Below, in pieces: positions 44,877 to 53,863 of a stretch of 64,000 bases of DNA; position 1 is the first letter of the stretch; each line of letters opens with the position of its first letter. The position numbers and the translations under genes were made by a program. The stretch covers positions 2,756,916 to 2,820,915 of the forward strand of contig NZ_CP048407.1 of the NCBI RefSeq assembly GCF_003403315.2, given 5' to 3'. The notes beneath the pieces were generated by a model that was not told the origin of the DNA, made no database searches, and saw only the letters and a program-made list of their open reading frames with translations. This DNA is from Thermaerobacter sp. PB12/4term. GTDB taxonomy: Bacteria; Bacillota; Sulfobacillia; Thermaerobacterales; Thermaerobacteraceae.

Positions 44877-45221
44877 TCACCCGGATCCCTGGCCCGTCTC
44901 CTGCGGCCGCCCGCGGCGCTCCAGGTGCTGGCGGATGGCGCTCAGGTCACCGAACCGGTCCTCCAGATAGTGGCCGCTGAGCGCCTCCGCGGCCAGGCGG
45001 CGGGCCACCTCGGCGTCCAGGCGTTCCAGTGGGATGCCCCAGCGGCGGGCCAGGGCGTAGACCGTGATCTGCAGGGCAGCCAGGGTTTCCAGCAAGCGTG
45101 CCGGCTCCCGTGCCACCCCGGCACGCAGCACCGCCCCGGCGGCCGCGACCAGCTCGGCCTTGAGCCAGTCCAGCACCTGCAGGCTTTCGGTGATGTCGAG
45201 CCCCGGCACCGGGTCGTCCAC
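44877..45221 (-). CDS. MazG-like family protein
   Basis: 114 residues from GTG 45221, behind AAGGAG at ~9 nt; longer readings lack a ribosome site. The helical pattern LDITESLQVLDWLKAELVAA, ALAALQ-type middle helices (ETLAALQITVYALARRWGIP) and LDAEVARRLA ending HYLEDRFGDLSAIRQHLE fits the small MazG-like family of Firmicutes (PF12643 type from memory). MazG proteins hydrolyse NTPs, but the catalytic ExxE motifs are weak here, so activity is uncertain. It lies between rpsR and rplI. Confidence 0.75.
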   Translation of the reverse strand: MDDPVPGLDITESLQVLDWLKAELVAAAGAVLRAGVAREPARLLETLAALQITVYALARRWGIPLERLDAEVARRLAAEALSGHYLEDRFGDLSAIRQHLERRGRPQETGQGSG

Positions 45222-45581
45222 CGCTGGTGCTCCTTCCTTCTCCCCCGGGCGTGGTCGCCGCCACGGGGCGGGCGGCCCCAGGGCTTCTTTCCTTCGGCGA
45301 CGCCCGGGTGGTTCCCTTTGCCCGCCGTACCCGTTGACAGCCGGACGGTCCGGCCCGCTGATGCGCCGCTGCCGGACGGCGGCGCCGGCGATGCCCGGCC
45401 CAGCGACAGGGAAGGCCCGCCGGTGGCGGGCCCTGACCTGGCGTGAGCTGCCGCGATCGGCCGGTCCGCCGCCGGACCGGTGCATCACGGCCGGCCGGAA
45501 CCCAGCTGCGGCACCGGCTTACCGGGTCGCGCCGGGCCGTGCGGCGCGGCGCTGGTGAACGGCTCACGCCCTGCGAACGGT
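45222..45581. other. Gap between rpsR and the MazG-like gene with two palindromes
   Basis: 360 bases without a supportable gene. GCCGGACGGTCCGGC (45340-45354) is a palindrome around one central base, and CCGGTCC/GGACCGG (45461-45467/45474-45480) forms a second stem. Neither has a T-tract. Either could end or process the rpsF-ssb-rpsR message. No promoter for the MazG-like/rplI unit was found. Confidence 0.4.
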
Positions 45582-45809
45582 TTACTCGATGGTGAACGGC
45601 AGCAGGGCCATGATGCGCGCCCGCTTGATCGCCCGGGTCAGCTGGCGCTGGTGCCCCGCGCAATTGCCGGTGATGCGGCGCGGCAGGATCTTGCCCCGCT
45701 CCGTGAGAAACTTGCGCAGGCGGGCGCTGTCCTTGTAGTCCACCACCGCGATGCGGTTGACGCAGAACTCGCAGACCTTGCGCCGCTTGCGCCGGTCACG
45801 GCGCCCCAT
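45582..45809 (-). CDS. rpsR: 30S ribosomal protein S18
   Basis: 75 residues. [39 protein letters not shown] and [20 protein letters not shown] are invariant S18 blocks. The CxxC plus C pattern suggests the zinc-binding (C+) form. Last gene of rpsF-ssb-rpsR, 23 bp after ssb, behind GAGGAGG. Confidence 0.97.
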   Translation of the reverse strand: MGRRDRRKRRKVCEFCVNRIAVVDYKDSARLRKFLTERGKILPRRITGNCAGHQRQLTRAIKRARIMALLPFTIE

Positions 45810-45832
45810 GATGGCTCCAACCTCCTCAGGAT

Positions 45833-46255
45833 TCAGAAGGGGATGTCGTCGTCCGGCAGGCCCGTCACGTCGCCGAAGTCGGCCAGGTCCTCGCCTGCCG
45901 GGGAGCCGCCGCCGGGAACGGCCCGCTCCCCGCCCGGCCCCCGGTCAAGGAAACGGACGTCGTCAGCCACCACTTCGGCCACGCGCCGGCGCTGGCCGTC
46001 CTGGGTCTCGTAGCTGCGGACCTGCAGCCGTCCCCGAACGGCCACCAGGCGGCCCTTGCTCAGATGATTGGCACAGGTCTCGGCCAGCTTCCGCCAGACG
46101 ACGATGTCGATGAAGTCCGCCTCGCGCTCGCCCTGCTGGTTGGCAAAGGGCCGGTCGACGGCCAGCGTGAAGCCCCCGACCGCCACGCCGCTGGGCGTGT
46201 AGCGCAGCTCGGGATCGCGCACCAGGCGGCCGATCAAGACCACCACATTCAGCAC
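45833..46255 (-). CDS. ssb: Single-stranded DNA-binding protein
   Basis: 140 residues from GTG 46255 with AAGGAGG upstream. The OB fold starts [20 protein letters not shown] and contains [18 protein letters not shown] and [17 protein letters not shown]. The Gly/Asp linker leads to the acidic tail DDDIPF, the docking site for repair and replication partners. It lies between rpsF and rpsR as is usual in bacteria. Confidence 0.97.
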   Translation of the reverse strand: MLNVVVLIGRLVRDPELRYTPSGVAVGGFTLAVDRPFANQQGEREADFIDIVVWRKLAETCANHLSKGRLVAVRGRLQVRSYETQDGQRRRVAEVVADDVRFLDRGPGGERAVPGGGSPAGEDLADFGDVTGLPDDDIPF

Positions 46256-46385
46256 GGGAGCGACCTCCTTGCCGCGCGGCCCGTCTCCAGGCCCTATCCG
46301 GCCGGCGCAGGCTTCGGGGGCCGGCACCGCGGGTGCCGACGCCTCCGGGCACGCGCCCGCGGCGGACCTTGTCGCCCGGCGGCCC

Positions 46386-46679
46386 TCAGGCCACTTTCTC
46401 GCGCAGCACGATGATGTGGCGGATGATGTCGTCGGTGATGCGGATCACCCGCTCCAGCTCGTGGGTCACCCCGGCAGGGCCCTGGAACTGGACCACCGTA
46501 TAGTGCCCCTCGCGGTAGCCGGCGATCTCGTAAGCCAGCCGGCGGCGGCCCCACACGTCCACCTGCTCGACGGTGCCACCCCCGTCGGTGATGATCTTCT
46601 GCAGGCGGTCGAGGAGCGCCTTTTCCGCCTCCTCGTCCAGGTCGGGGCGGGTGATGTACATGAGTTCATAGGCGCGCAC
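46386..46679 (-). CDS. rpsF: 30S ribosomal protein S6
   Basis: 97 residues from GTG 46679, behind GGAAGGAGG. S6 blocks are [50 protein letters not shown] and [17 protein letters not shown]. It pairs with S18 on the 30S platform. First gene of its operon. Confidence 0.97.
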   Translation of the reverse strand: MRAYELMYITRPDLDEEAEKALLDRLQKIITDGGGTVEQVDVWGRRRLAYEIAGYREGHYTVVQFQGPAGVTHELERVIRITDDIIRHIIVLREKVA

Positions 46680-46847
46680 GACGGCACCTCCTTCCTCCGG
46701 ACAAATGGCCCCCGTCCGGTTGCCGGGCGGCAACGGCGGGAGCAGGAAGGCTCGTGGAAGCCTGTTGGCGTACCCGATGGGGATCGCCGGTGCTGATGCA
46801 ATGGAAAGGACCCGTGGGCCCGGCAACCGGTGCCGGACCACACGCTA

Positions 46848-46877
46848 ACTCTAACCCCGGCCCGCCTCAGGTGTCAA
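46848..46877 (-). promoter_or_regulatory. Probable promoter of rpsF-ssb-rpsR
   Basis: TTGACA (46877-46872) with TAGAGT (46853-46848) at 18-bp spacing, about 170 bp ahead of the rpsF start. The -35 is perfect and the -10 matches four of six positions. Confidence 0.6.
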
Positions 46878-46963
46878 CGCGTTCTGCTGCCCGGCTCCCT
46901 AGGCGGCGCACCCGGTCCACGCCAGGGCCTGTGGCACCGGGCGCTGCCCGGCCGCCGCACCCG

Positions 46964-47206
46964 TCATGGGGCCGAACCGGTTCCCTGGGCCGGGTCCTCC
47001 TGGGGCGGGCGGTTGGGCCCGCCCAGCACCTGGCGGACCGCCCGCTCGAACTTGCGGCGGGGCATCATCACCAGATGGCCGCAGCCGAGACAGCGGATGC
47101 GAAAGTCCATCCCGACCCGCAGGACCTCCCAGCGGTCCGAACCGCAGGGGTGGGTCTTGCGCATGCGGACGATGTCTCCCAGATAGAACTTCATCGGTCC
47201 CGCCAT
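46964..47206 (-). CDS. DUF951 family protein
   Basis: 80 residues from ATG 47206 with GGGAGGAG upstream. It carries the family's FYLGDIVRMRKTHPCGSDRW and VGMDFRIRCLGCGHLVMMPR. Cys-Gly and CLGCGH cysteines suggest a small zinc-binding beta protein (family of unknown function, YyzM-like in Bacillus). The last ~20 residues are disordered. These genes usually lie near the origin between rpsF and parB blocks, as here. Confidence 0.9.
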   Translation of the reverse strand: MAGPMKFYLGDIVRMRKTHPCGSDRWEVLRVGMDFRIRCLGCGHLVMMPRRKFERAVRQVLGGPNRPPQEDPAQGTGSAP

Positions 47207-47355
47207 GATGGGCTCCTCCCCACGGTGCCGCCCCGCGGCGCGCAGTGCGCCGGGCACCGCGCCGGCGGCGCCCGCCGGGGCCCGGCCGTCCCGCCCCGCA
47301 GGGAGCCGGGCCGTGCCGGGCTGCGGCGGTCCCGGGCGGTCCCGGGTCGGAACGT

Positions 47356-48135
47356 TCAACGGGACCCGGGTGCGGGCAAGCGCCCATGCCCCAGGGCGGC
47401 CCAGACCCCTTCCCCGAGGGCCAGCAGGCCCGCCGCCAGCCGCGATTGCTCCAGCCCGGTCCACCACGCCGGATCGATCCAGCCGGGTGCCAGGCCGGCC
47501 AGCTGGCGGGCCAGCAGCAGCAGGCCCGCCAAAAGCAGCGCCCCTTCCAGGCCGCCCGCCACCACCCCCAGCAGCCGGTCCCAGCCGCCCCAGCCCCGGT
47601 GGTGCACCGTGCCCGCCAGGCGGCGGGCGGCGGCCGACAGCACCAGGCCTCCGGCCAGGGGGAGGCCGTACAGGGCCACGTCGGCGATGACAGCCGAGGC
47701 CAGCACCGTGGCCAGCAGGTTCGCCACCGTCGTCTGCCCCCCGGCGGCCCGAGCGGCCTCCCGCAGGGCATCCGCCCACTCTGCCCGGACTCCCGGCGGC
47801 AGGGGCATGGCGTCCAGCACATGGAGGACGCGCAACAGGTAGGCTGGCTGCACCGGAGCCCGAGCCACCTCCGGCGGCAGCCAGGCCGCCGCCGCCGGCT
47901 GAAGCAGCTCGGCCAGGCGGGGCAGCAGCCCGGTACGGGCCGCCCACGCCTGTACCGCGGCCGCCCGGGTGGCGACGAACCAGGCGGCCGCGGCGAAGCT
48001 CAGCAGGCCCGCCGTCGCCACCAGGCCGCCTCGCCGGTATCCCTGCCAGGCGGCGACCAGGATCATGGCGGCCAGACCCGCATCCAGGGCCCAGGCCCCG
48101 GCCCCCGGGGCGGGCCCGCCGGTACTGCCCCCCAC
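47356..48135 (-). CDS. CvpA-family membrane protein
   Basis: 259 residues from GTG 48135. It has four to five predicted spans (ALDAGLAAMILVAAWQGYRR, GLLSFAAAAWFVATRAAA, LLATVLASAVIADVALYG, GALLLAGLLLLARQLAGLAP). The GYRRGG motif after the first span and the GxxxGxxxGA-like spacing before the last are typical of the colicin V production family. Function in Firmicutes is unknown. It lies upstream of the DUF951 gene on the same strand. Confidence 0.7.
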   Translation of the reverse strand: MGGSTGGPAPGAGAWALDAGLAAMILVAAWQGYRRGGLVATAGLLSFAAAAWFVATRAAAVQAWAARTGLLPRLAELLQPAAAAWLPPEVARAPVQPAYLLRVLHVLDAMPLPPGVRAEWADALREAARAAGGQTTVANLLATVLASAVIADVALYGLPLAGGLVLSAAARRLAGTVHHRGWGGWDRLLGVVAGGLEGALLLAGLLLLARQLAGLAPGWIDPAWWTGLEQSRLAAGLLALGEGVWAALGHGRLPAPGSR

Positions 48136-48290
48136 GACCTGTTGCCTCCCTGCCTCAAGGCCCCGGGCTCAGGACGAACCCGGCGGGAAGCGGCCACCCA
48201 AGGCCTGCCGCATCACCAGCCGGGAACCGTTCGCCATCAGGGCCGCCCGCCGGGGGCTACCTCGGGCCGGCCACCGCGGTAGCCGGTCCT

Positions 48291-49001
48291 CTAGGCGCCC
48301 AGGTAGGCGGCCTGGACCCGCGGATCGTCGATCAGCCGGGCCGCCGGGCCCTCGAGGGCCATTCGCCCGCTTTCCAGGACGTAGGCCCGGTGGGCGATCT
48401 GCAACGCCTGGTGGGCGTTCTGCTCGACCAGCAGGATGGTCACGCCGTCCCGCTGGTTGATTTCCTTAATGGTAGCGAAGATTTCCCGGACCAACAAAGG
48501 GGCCAGGCCCAGTGACGGCTCGTCCAGCAGCAGGAGCCGGGGCCGGGTCATCAGGGCCCTGCCGATGGCCAGCATTTGCTGCTCGCCGCCCGACAGGGTG
48601 CCGGCCAGCTGGTGCTGTCGCTCCTCGAGGCGGGGGAACCTGGCAAACACCTCCCGCATCCGGGCCTCCACATCGCCCCCGCTGCGCACCGTGTAGGCAC
48701 CCAGCTCCAGGTTCTCGCGGACGGTGAGGGGAGCGAACACCCGGCGCCCCTCGGGAACGTGGACCAGGCCCGCCGCGACGATGCGGTGGGCCGGCCACTG
48801 GGTGATCACCCTACCGTCGTAGACGATGCGCCCCGACCGGGGCCGGATGAGCCCGCTGATGGTGCGCAGGGTGGTGGTCTTGCCGGCACCGTTGGCACCC
48901 AGCAGGGCGACGATCTCCCCTTCCCCCACCTCCAGGGAGAGGTCCTGGACGGCCTTGATGGCGCCGTAGGCTACGTTCAACTGTTCCACCGAAAGCAGCA
49001 T
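48291..49001 (-). CDS. livF: Branched-chain amino acid ABC transporter ATP-binding protein LivF
   Basis: 236 residues from ATG 49001, overlapping the livG stop as TGATG. It has Walker A ALLGANGAGKTTTLRTISG, signature LSGGEQQMLAIGRALMTRP and Walker B LLLLDEPSLGLAPLL. The ending QAAYLGA is typical of LivF. It energises uptake with LivG. It closes the livKHMGF cluster. Confidence 0.95.
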   Translation of the reverse strand: MLLSVEQLNVAYGAIKAVQDLSLEVGEGEIVALLGANGAGKTTTLRTISGLIRPRSGRIVYDGRVITQWPAHRIVAAGLVHVPEGRRVFAPLTVRENLELGAYTVRSGGDVEARMREVFARFPRLEERQHQLAGTLSGGEQQMLAIGRALMTRPRLLLLDEPSLGLAPLLVREIFATIKEINQRDGVTILLVEQNAHQALQIAHRAYVLESGRMALEGPAARLIDDPRVQAAYLGA

Positions 49002-49990
49002 CAACCCGCCTCCTCCCCCAGGTAGGCGGCGATCACCGCCGGGTTGCGGCGCACCTCATCCGGGGTGCCCACGGCGATGGTGCGGCCGTAGTCAAGGACC
49101 ACCACCCGCTCGCAGACACTCATCACCACGTCCATGTGGTGTTCGATGAGCAGCGTGGTCAGGCCGAACCGGCGGTGAACCTCTTCGATCAGGTCCCGCA
49201 GTTCGCGGGATTCGCTGGGGTTCATCCCCGCCGCCGGCTCGTCCAGCAGGAGGATGCGGGGCCCCGTGGCCAGGGCCCGGGCGATCTCCAGCCGCCGCTG
49301 CTCGCCGTAGGGCAGGTTGCGGGCCAGCTCCTCGGCCCGGTGGGCCAGGCGCAGGGTGTCCAGCAGCTCCAGGGCCCGCCGGGTCACCGCCTGTTCTTCC
49401 GCGTGAAAGCCGCGGGTGCGCAGGATGGCCGGGATCACGCCGGTCCGGGTACGGGAGTGGAAGGCCGTCCGCACGTTGTCCAGCACGGTCATGTTGCCAA
49501 AGAGGCGAATGTTCTGGAAGGTGCGCGCCACCCCCAGCTGGGTGATGCGATGCGGCTTCAACCCCGCGATGGGCCGGTGGAACAGGCGGATCTCACCGGC
49601 GGTGGGGCGGTAGATGCCCGTGATCAGGTTGAACACCGTGGTCTTGCCCGCGCCGTTGGGCCCGATCAGTCCCACCAGCTCCCCCTGGCGCAGGGTGAGG
49701 TTGAAGCCCGCCAGGGCGACCAGCCCTCCGAAACGGATGCTGACGTCCCGGCACTCCAGCACCACGGGCAGCGCGCCGGTGTCCAGGCCGGCCTGCTCCC
49801 CGGCGGCGTCCGGCTCACCAACAATCCCCGGGTCGCCGGGAGCGGCCGTGCCGCCGGGTGTGAACGTGCCCGGCCGGGCGCCGGATGCGGCAGCCGGGGC
49901 GGTCCCGTACGGTTCCGCCGTGCCGTAGCCGGCATGGGTGCCGGTGTTGCGCGCCTGTTCTTCTTCCCGGGGTTCCCGTTGCACGCCCAT
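49001..49990 (-). CDS. livG: Branched-chain amino acid ABC transporter ATP-binding protein LivG
   Basis: 329 residues from ATG 49990, overlapping the livM stop by one base (TGATG). A ~75-residue Gly/Ala/Glu-rich extension precedes the ATPase, which starts LECRDVSIRFGGLVAL. It has Walker A LIGPNGAGKTTVFNLITG, LGVARTFQNIRLFGNMTVLD (LivG-specific), LPYGEQRRLEIARALAT and Walker B LLLDEPAAGMNP. The N-terminal extension is not usual in LivG but no internal start is better. Confidence 0.95.
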   Translation of the reverse strand: MGVQREPREEEQARNTGTHAGYGTAEPYGTAPAAASGARPGTFTPGGTAAPGDPGIVGEPDAAGEQAGLDTGALPVVLECRDVSIRFGGLVALAGFNLTLRQGELVGLIGPNGAGKTTVFNLITGIYRPTAGEIRLFHRPIAGLKPHRITQLGVARTFQNIRLFGNMTVLDNVRTAFHSRTRTGVIPAILRTRGFHAEEQAVTRRALELLDTLRLAHRAEELARNLPYGEQRRLEIARALATGPRILLLDEPAAGMNPSESRELRDLIEEVHRRFGLTTLLIEHHMDVVMSVCERVVVLDYGRTIAVGTPDEVRRNPAVIAAYLGEEAG

Positions 49991-51078
49991 CACGCCTGCC
50001 CTCCTCTGGCCACACCGCGCTGCCGGCCGGCACCGGCGAGCAGGCGCCAGGCCCGGCCCAGCTGGTCCCAGGTGAGTTCGACCCCGCCCAGCAGGCCGCG
50101 CGGCCGGACCAGCATGACCACGATCAGCAGCACGGAGAACAACACCATCCGCACCGCCGGAGGGTCGATGGACGGGGGCAGGTGCAGCGCCTGCATCCAG
50201 TTGGGCAGCGCCTGGTTGGTGTAGGTGAAGAACACGGCAGCGGCCACCGCCCCCGTGGTGCTGCCCATGCCGCCGATGACCACAATCACCAGGATGAACA
50301 CGGAGTTCATGAAGCCCGCTACGGCGGGGTTGAGATAGAGGTACTGGTGCGCATACAGCCCCCCGGCCACCCCGGCCAGCATGGCGCTGATGGTGAAGGC
50401 CAGCACCTTGTAGCGGGTGGACGGAATGCCCATGGCCTCGGCCGCCACCTCGTCCTCGCGGATGGCGATGCAGGCGCGGCCGTGGGTGGAATGGACGAAG
50501 TGCCAAACCACTTTGATGGCCAGAACGGCCACCAGGTAAGTCCAGGCAAAGTTCGTGTGCCGGGGAATCCCGATCAGCCCCTGGGCGCCGCCCACGTCGA
50601 TGACCCGGTCCCCCACAGGCACCTCGTTGATCAGGGAGAGAAGGACGCTGATGATCTCGCCAAAGCCCAGGGTGGCAATGGCCAGGTAGTCGCCCCGCAG
50701 CCGCAGGCTGGGGATACCCACCAGCAGGCCCGCTACGCCTGCCGCCACGGCCCCCGCCAGCAGCGCCGCCGGAAAGGGTACGGAAAAGAACTTGGTCAGG
50801 ATGGCCGCGGCGTAGCCGCCCACCGCCATGAAACCCGCATGGCCGATGGACAGCTGCCCGGTATAGCCCAGGATCAGGTTGAGGCTGACGGCCAGGATCA
50901 CGTAGATGCCCGCCTGGGTCAGGACCACCAGCAGGTAGCGGTTGCCCCCTACCCAGGCCAGCAGCAATTCATAGATCCCGACGATCACCGCCAGCTGCAG
51001 CAACCAGCGGCCGATGACCACCGGCCACGGCGTGGCCCGCAAGGGTCCGGCTGTCGTTGCCGGTGCCAGCTCGCTCAC
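49990..51078 (-). CDS. livM: Branched-chain amino acid ABC transporter permease LivM
   Basis: 362 residues from GTG 51078, with about nine membrane spans. Permease signatures: LNLILGYTGQLSIGHAGFMA, the coupling loop LRLRGDYLAIATLGFGEII and the EAA-like loop ACIAIREDEVAAEAMGI. VIGGMGSTTGAVAAAVFFTY is near the C-terminus. It pairs with LivH to form the channel. It lies 19 bp after livH. Confidence 0.95.
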   Translation of the reverse strand: MSELAPATTAGPLRATPWPVVIGRWLLQLAVIVGIYELLLAWVGGNRYLLVVLTQAGIYVILAVSLNLILGYTGQLSIGHAGFMAVGGYAAAILTKFFSVPFPAALLAGAVAAGVAGLLVGIPSLRLRGDYLAIATLGFGEIISVLLSLINEVPVGDRVIDVGGAQGLIGIPRHTNFAWTYLVAVLAIKVVWHFVHSTHGRACIAIREDEVAAEAMGIPSTRYKVLAFTISAMLAGVAGGLYAHQYLYLNPAVAGFMNSVFILVIVVIGGMGSTTGAVAAAVFFTYTNQALPNWMQALHLPPSIDPPAVRMVLFSVLLIVVMLVRPRGLLGGVELTWDQLGRAWRLLAGAGRQRGVARGGQA

Positions 51079-51097
51079 CGCACGACCTCCTTCGGCG

Positions 51098-52108
51098 CTA
51101 GACCTTGTCGTAGACCCGCTCGCCCAAAAGACCGGTGGGCTTGAAGAGCAGCACGATGATCAGGACCAGGAAGGCCACGGCGCCGGTGAGTTCCGAACGG
51201 ACGGACGCAACCCCTACCTCGGCCATTCCCATGAGCAGGCCGCCCAGCATGGCGCCGGGAATGCTGCCGATGCCCCCCAGCACCGCCGCCACGAACGCTT
51301 TGAGTCCGGGAATGATGCCCATGAAGGGGTCGATCCGGGCATAGGTCACGCCGACCAGCACCCCGGCACAGGCCGCCAGGGCCGACCCCAGCATGAAGAC
51401 GGCGGCGATGATGCGGTTGACGTCAATGCCCATGAGCCGTGCCGCGTCCAGGTCGTAGGCCACGGCGCGCATGGCCTTGCCGACCCGGGTGCGCATGACC
51501 AGATACTGCAGTCCGGCCATCATCACCAGGGCGATGAGGAAGGCGACACCAAAGCGGAGGTTGATGACGATCCCGGCCAGGTCGACCTGGCGCAGGGGGA
51601 TGAGCCCCGGAAAGGGGCGGGGATTGGGCCCGGCGATGATCTGCATCAGGTTTTCCAGCAGCAGGGAGACGCCGATGGCCGTGGTCAGGGCCGCCAGCCG
51701 GGGCTGGTTCCGCAACGGCCGGTAGGCGGTGCGTTCAATCAGGGCACCCAGCAGCGCACAGCCCGCCATGGCCGCCACCAGGCCCGCCGCGAACAGCACC
51801 AGCGCCTGGCCCGGCGTGACGTCGCCGGCAGCGGCCGCCGCCGTCACGGCAAAGGCCACGTACGCGCCCACCATGTACACGTCGCCGTGGGCGAAGTTGA
51901 TCATCTTCACGACGCCGTAGACCATGGTATAGCCCACGGCGATGAGGGCGTAGATCGCGCCCAGCTGCAGCCCGTTGATCAGCTGTTGCAGGCCATAGAT
52001 GCCCACGTAGGCGGCGACCAGCAGGACGAGCAGGGTCAACACGCCCCACCGCCGTACCCTGGCACCCTCGGCCACCTTCTGCACCGTTGTCTGTGCTGTC
52101 GTCTGCAC
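51098..52108 (-). CDS. livH: Branched-chain amino acid ABC transporter permease LivH
   Basis: 336 residues with eight or so spans. QLINGLQLGAIYALIAVGYT at residue ~45 and MVYGVVKMINFAHGDVYMVG are diagnostic of LivH. The coupling loop is GKAMRAVAYDLDAARLMGID, and AFVAAVLGGIGSIPGAMLGG follows. It starts at GTG 52108. It follows livK after a 164-bp gap holding a strong hairpin. Confidence 0.95.
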   Translation of the reverse strand: MQTTAQTTVQKVAEGARVRRWGVLTLLVLLVAAYVGIYGLQQLINGLQLGAIYALIAVGYTMVYGVVKMINFAHGDVYMVGAYVAFAVTAAAAAGDVTPGQALVLFAAGLVAAMAGCALLGALIERTAYRPLRNQPRLAALTTAIGVSLLLENLMQIIAGPNPRPFPGLIPLRQVDLAGIVINLRFGVAFLIALVMMAGLQYLVMRTRVGKAMRAVAYDLDAARLMGIDVNRIIAAVFMLGSALAACAGVLVGVTYARIDPFMGIIPGLKAFVAAVLGGIGSIPGAMLGGLLMGMAEVGVASVRSELTGAVAFLVLIIVLLFKPTGLLGERVYDKV

Positions 52109-52140
52109 CGTTGCCGACCCTCCCGACCGCCGGGAAGCTT

Positions 52141-52166
52141 GGCGCCGCCCGGACCCGGGCGGCGCC
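52141..52166 (-). other. Intercistronic hairpin between livK and livH
   Basis: A perfect 12-bp stem GGCGCCGCCCGG (52141-52152) / CCGGGCGGCGCC (52155-52166) without a T-tract, in the 164-bp gap after livK. Such hairpins often protect the upstream message or reduce read-through, keeping binding protein in excess over permease. This role is inferred from position. Confidence 0.5.
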
Positions 52167-52272
52167 GCCCCCCTCGTGTGCGGTCATGCTTGCCGGCCGG
52201 TGGCGCCCGTGGGGGCCGGGAGGGTTCTCAGCCTCCGCCCTGCGTGTGGGCCGCCGCCGGCCTGCCCCGGTG

Positions 52273-53484
52273 TCACTGGGGCGAGACGGTGGTCACGTAC
52301 TTGTGCCCTTCGGAAGTGGTCTGCAATACCACCGCGTCCTTGATGGGGTTGTGGTTTTCGTCGAAGGAGATGGTGCCCGTCACGCCCTTGAAGCCCTGGG
52401 TCTGCTCCAGCGCGTCGCGGATCTGGGCCGGGTCGGTGGGATCGCCGCCGCCGTCGATCACCCGCTGGATGGCATCCAGCAGCAGGTTGGCGGCATCGTA
52501 GCCCAGAGCCGCCAGGGCGCTGGGGTCTTCACCGTACTCCTGGCGGAAGGCTTCGACGAAGGCCTTCGACTCGGGATTCTCCTGCTCGATGGAGTAGTGG
52601 TTGGAGAAGTACCCGTCCAGGATGGCCTCGCCGCCCAGCTCGTAGAGCTTGCTGTCGTCCCAGCCGTCGGCCCCCAGCAGGGTCGCCTTCACACCCACCT
52701 CGCGGGCCTGCTGGGCGACGACGCCCACCGGGTCGTAATAGTCGGGCAGGAAGAGCACGTCCGGATTGGCCTGGGCGATGCTGGTCAACTGGGCCCGGAA
52801 GTCCTGGTCACCCGTGCGGTAGGAGTCTACCTTGACCACCTGGCCGCCCATCTCCTGGAAGGCCGCCTCGAAGGACTTGTACAGGCCCTCGCTGTAGGGG
52901 TTCGCCATGTCGTAGAGGATCGCCGCCGTCTGGGCGTTCAGCTCCTCGCGGGCGAACTTGGCCATGACCTGGCCCTGGAACGAGTCATAGAAGCAGGCCC
53001 GGAAGATCCACTTCTTCCCCGGCGTCAGGGAGTCCGCCGTGGAGGTGGGCGAGATCATCACGACGCCCTGCTGCTCCAGCACCTCGGACACCGGGATGGA
53101 GATGCGCGACGAGACCGACCCGATGACGGCGACCACCTGGTCCTCGGTGACCAGCTTCTGTACCCGGGCCACCGCTTCGGTCTCGTTGTTCTTGTCGTCC
53201 TCCACGATGGGGTTGATGGTGTAATTCCCCACCTTGTTGCCCTTCTGCTTGATGGCCAGCAGGGCCCCGTTGCGGGTCTGCTCACCGAACTGGCTGATTT
53301 GCCCGGTCAGCGGCATGAGGAGGCCGATGTTGATCGTGCCGCCACCCTCGCCGCCGCCTCCCCCGGCCTCTCCCCCGGAGCTGGGCGCGCCGCCGCCCCC
53401 GCCGCAGGCCGCCAGCAGGAGCGATGCCGCCACCAGACCGGCCAGGACCGCCCGGCGCGGCCAGCGCTTGGACCTTGCACCCAC
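52273..53484 (-). CDS. livK: Branched-chain amino acid ABC transporter substrate-binding lipoprotein
   Basis: 403 residues from GTG 53484. A lipoprotein signal peptide with lipobox LLLAAC (mature Cys ~27) precedes a Gly/Ser linker. The type I periplasmic-binding fold follows: INIGLLMPLTGQISQFGEQT, VAVIGSVSSRISIPVSEVLE, GVVMISPTSTADSLTP and AAILYDMANPYSEGLYKSFE. It should bind Leu/Ile/Val or related amino acids. It is the first gene of the liv cluster. Confidence 0.95.
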   Translation of the reverse strand: MGARSKRWPRRAVLAGLVAASLLLAACGGGGGAPSSGGEAGGGGGEGGGTINIGLLMPLTGQISQFGEQTRNGALLAIKQKGNKVGNYTINPIVEDDKNNETEAVARVQKLVTEDQVVAVIGSVSSRISIPVSEVLEQQGVVMISPTSTADSLTPGKKWIFRACFYDSFQGQVMAKFAREELNAQTAAILYDMANPYSEGLYKSFEAAFQEMGGQVVKVDSYRTGDQDFRAQLTSIAQANPDVLFLPDYYDPVGVVAQQAREVGVKATLLGADGWDDSKLYELGGEAILDGYFSNHYSIEQENPESKAFVEAFRQEYGEDPSALAALGYDAANLLLDAIQRVIDGGGDPTDPAQIRDALEQTQGFKGVTGTISFDENHNPIKDAVVLQTTSEGHKYVTTVSPQ

Positions 53485-53863
53485 CCGACAATCCCCCCTG
53501 CATGAAGTTTAAGTCCCAACATTCAACGAAAACTGGACAACTCCTGCAGTCTGGATGAGCTATTCGCATGCGGAGCTCGGAGATGCGATGGATTCCGCCC
53601 ATGGGCCTGGGAATCGGAACCGGTTCGGGCTCCGGGCTGTGTTTGCGCCCCGGCCTGGCCGACGGTCCGAGCCCCCGCCGCTCTCCCCCACCGCTCCCCG
53701 CCCTGGCTGGCGTTGCAGGCGTTGCGGCCGCCAGGTGCCCCCTTGCGCGGGCCACTGAATACCCTGCCGCGCGCCGGCCATATACTTCAGCGGTGTCCCC
53801 CGGCAGTTCGGGCTTCTGCCCTGGCCCGGCCAGGGATACCGGTTCTGGCGGGAGGGAGCCGGC
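53485..53863. other. Divergent gap between livK and yyaC
   Basis: 379 bases. An A/T-richer patch at 53500-53560 likely holds the livK promoter, but no pair of boxes is convincing. Near 53780 the plus strand reads CATATACT, possibly part of a sporulation-type promoter for yyaC, without a clear partner box. No supportable gene. Confidence 0.3.
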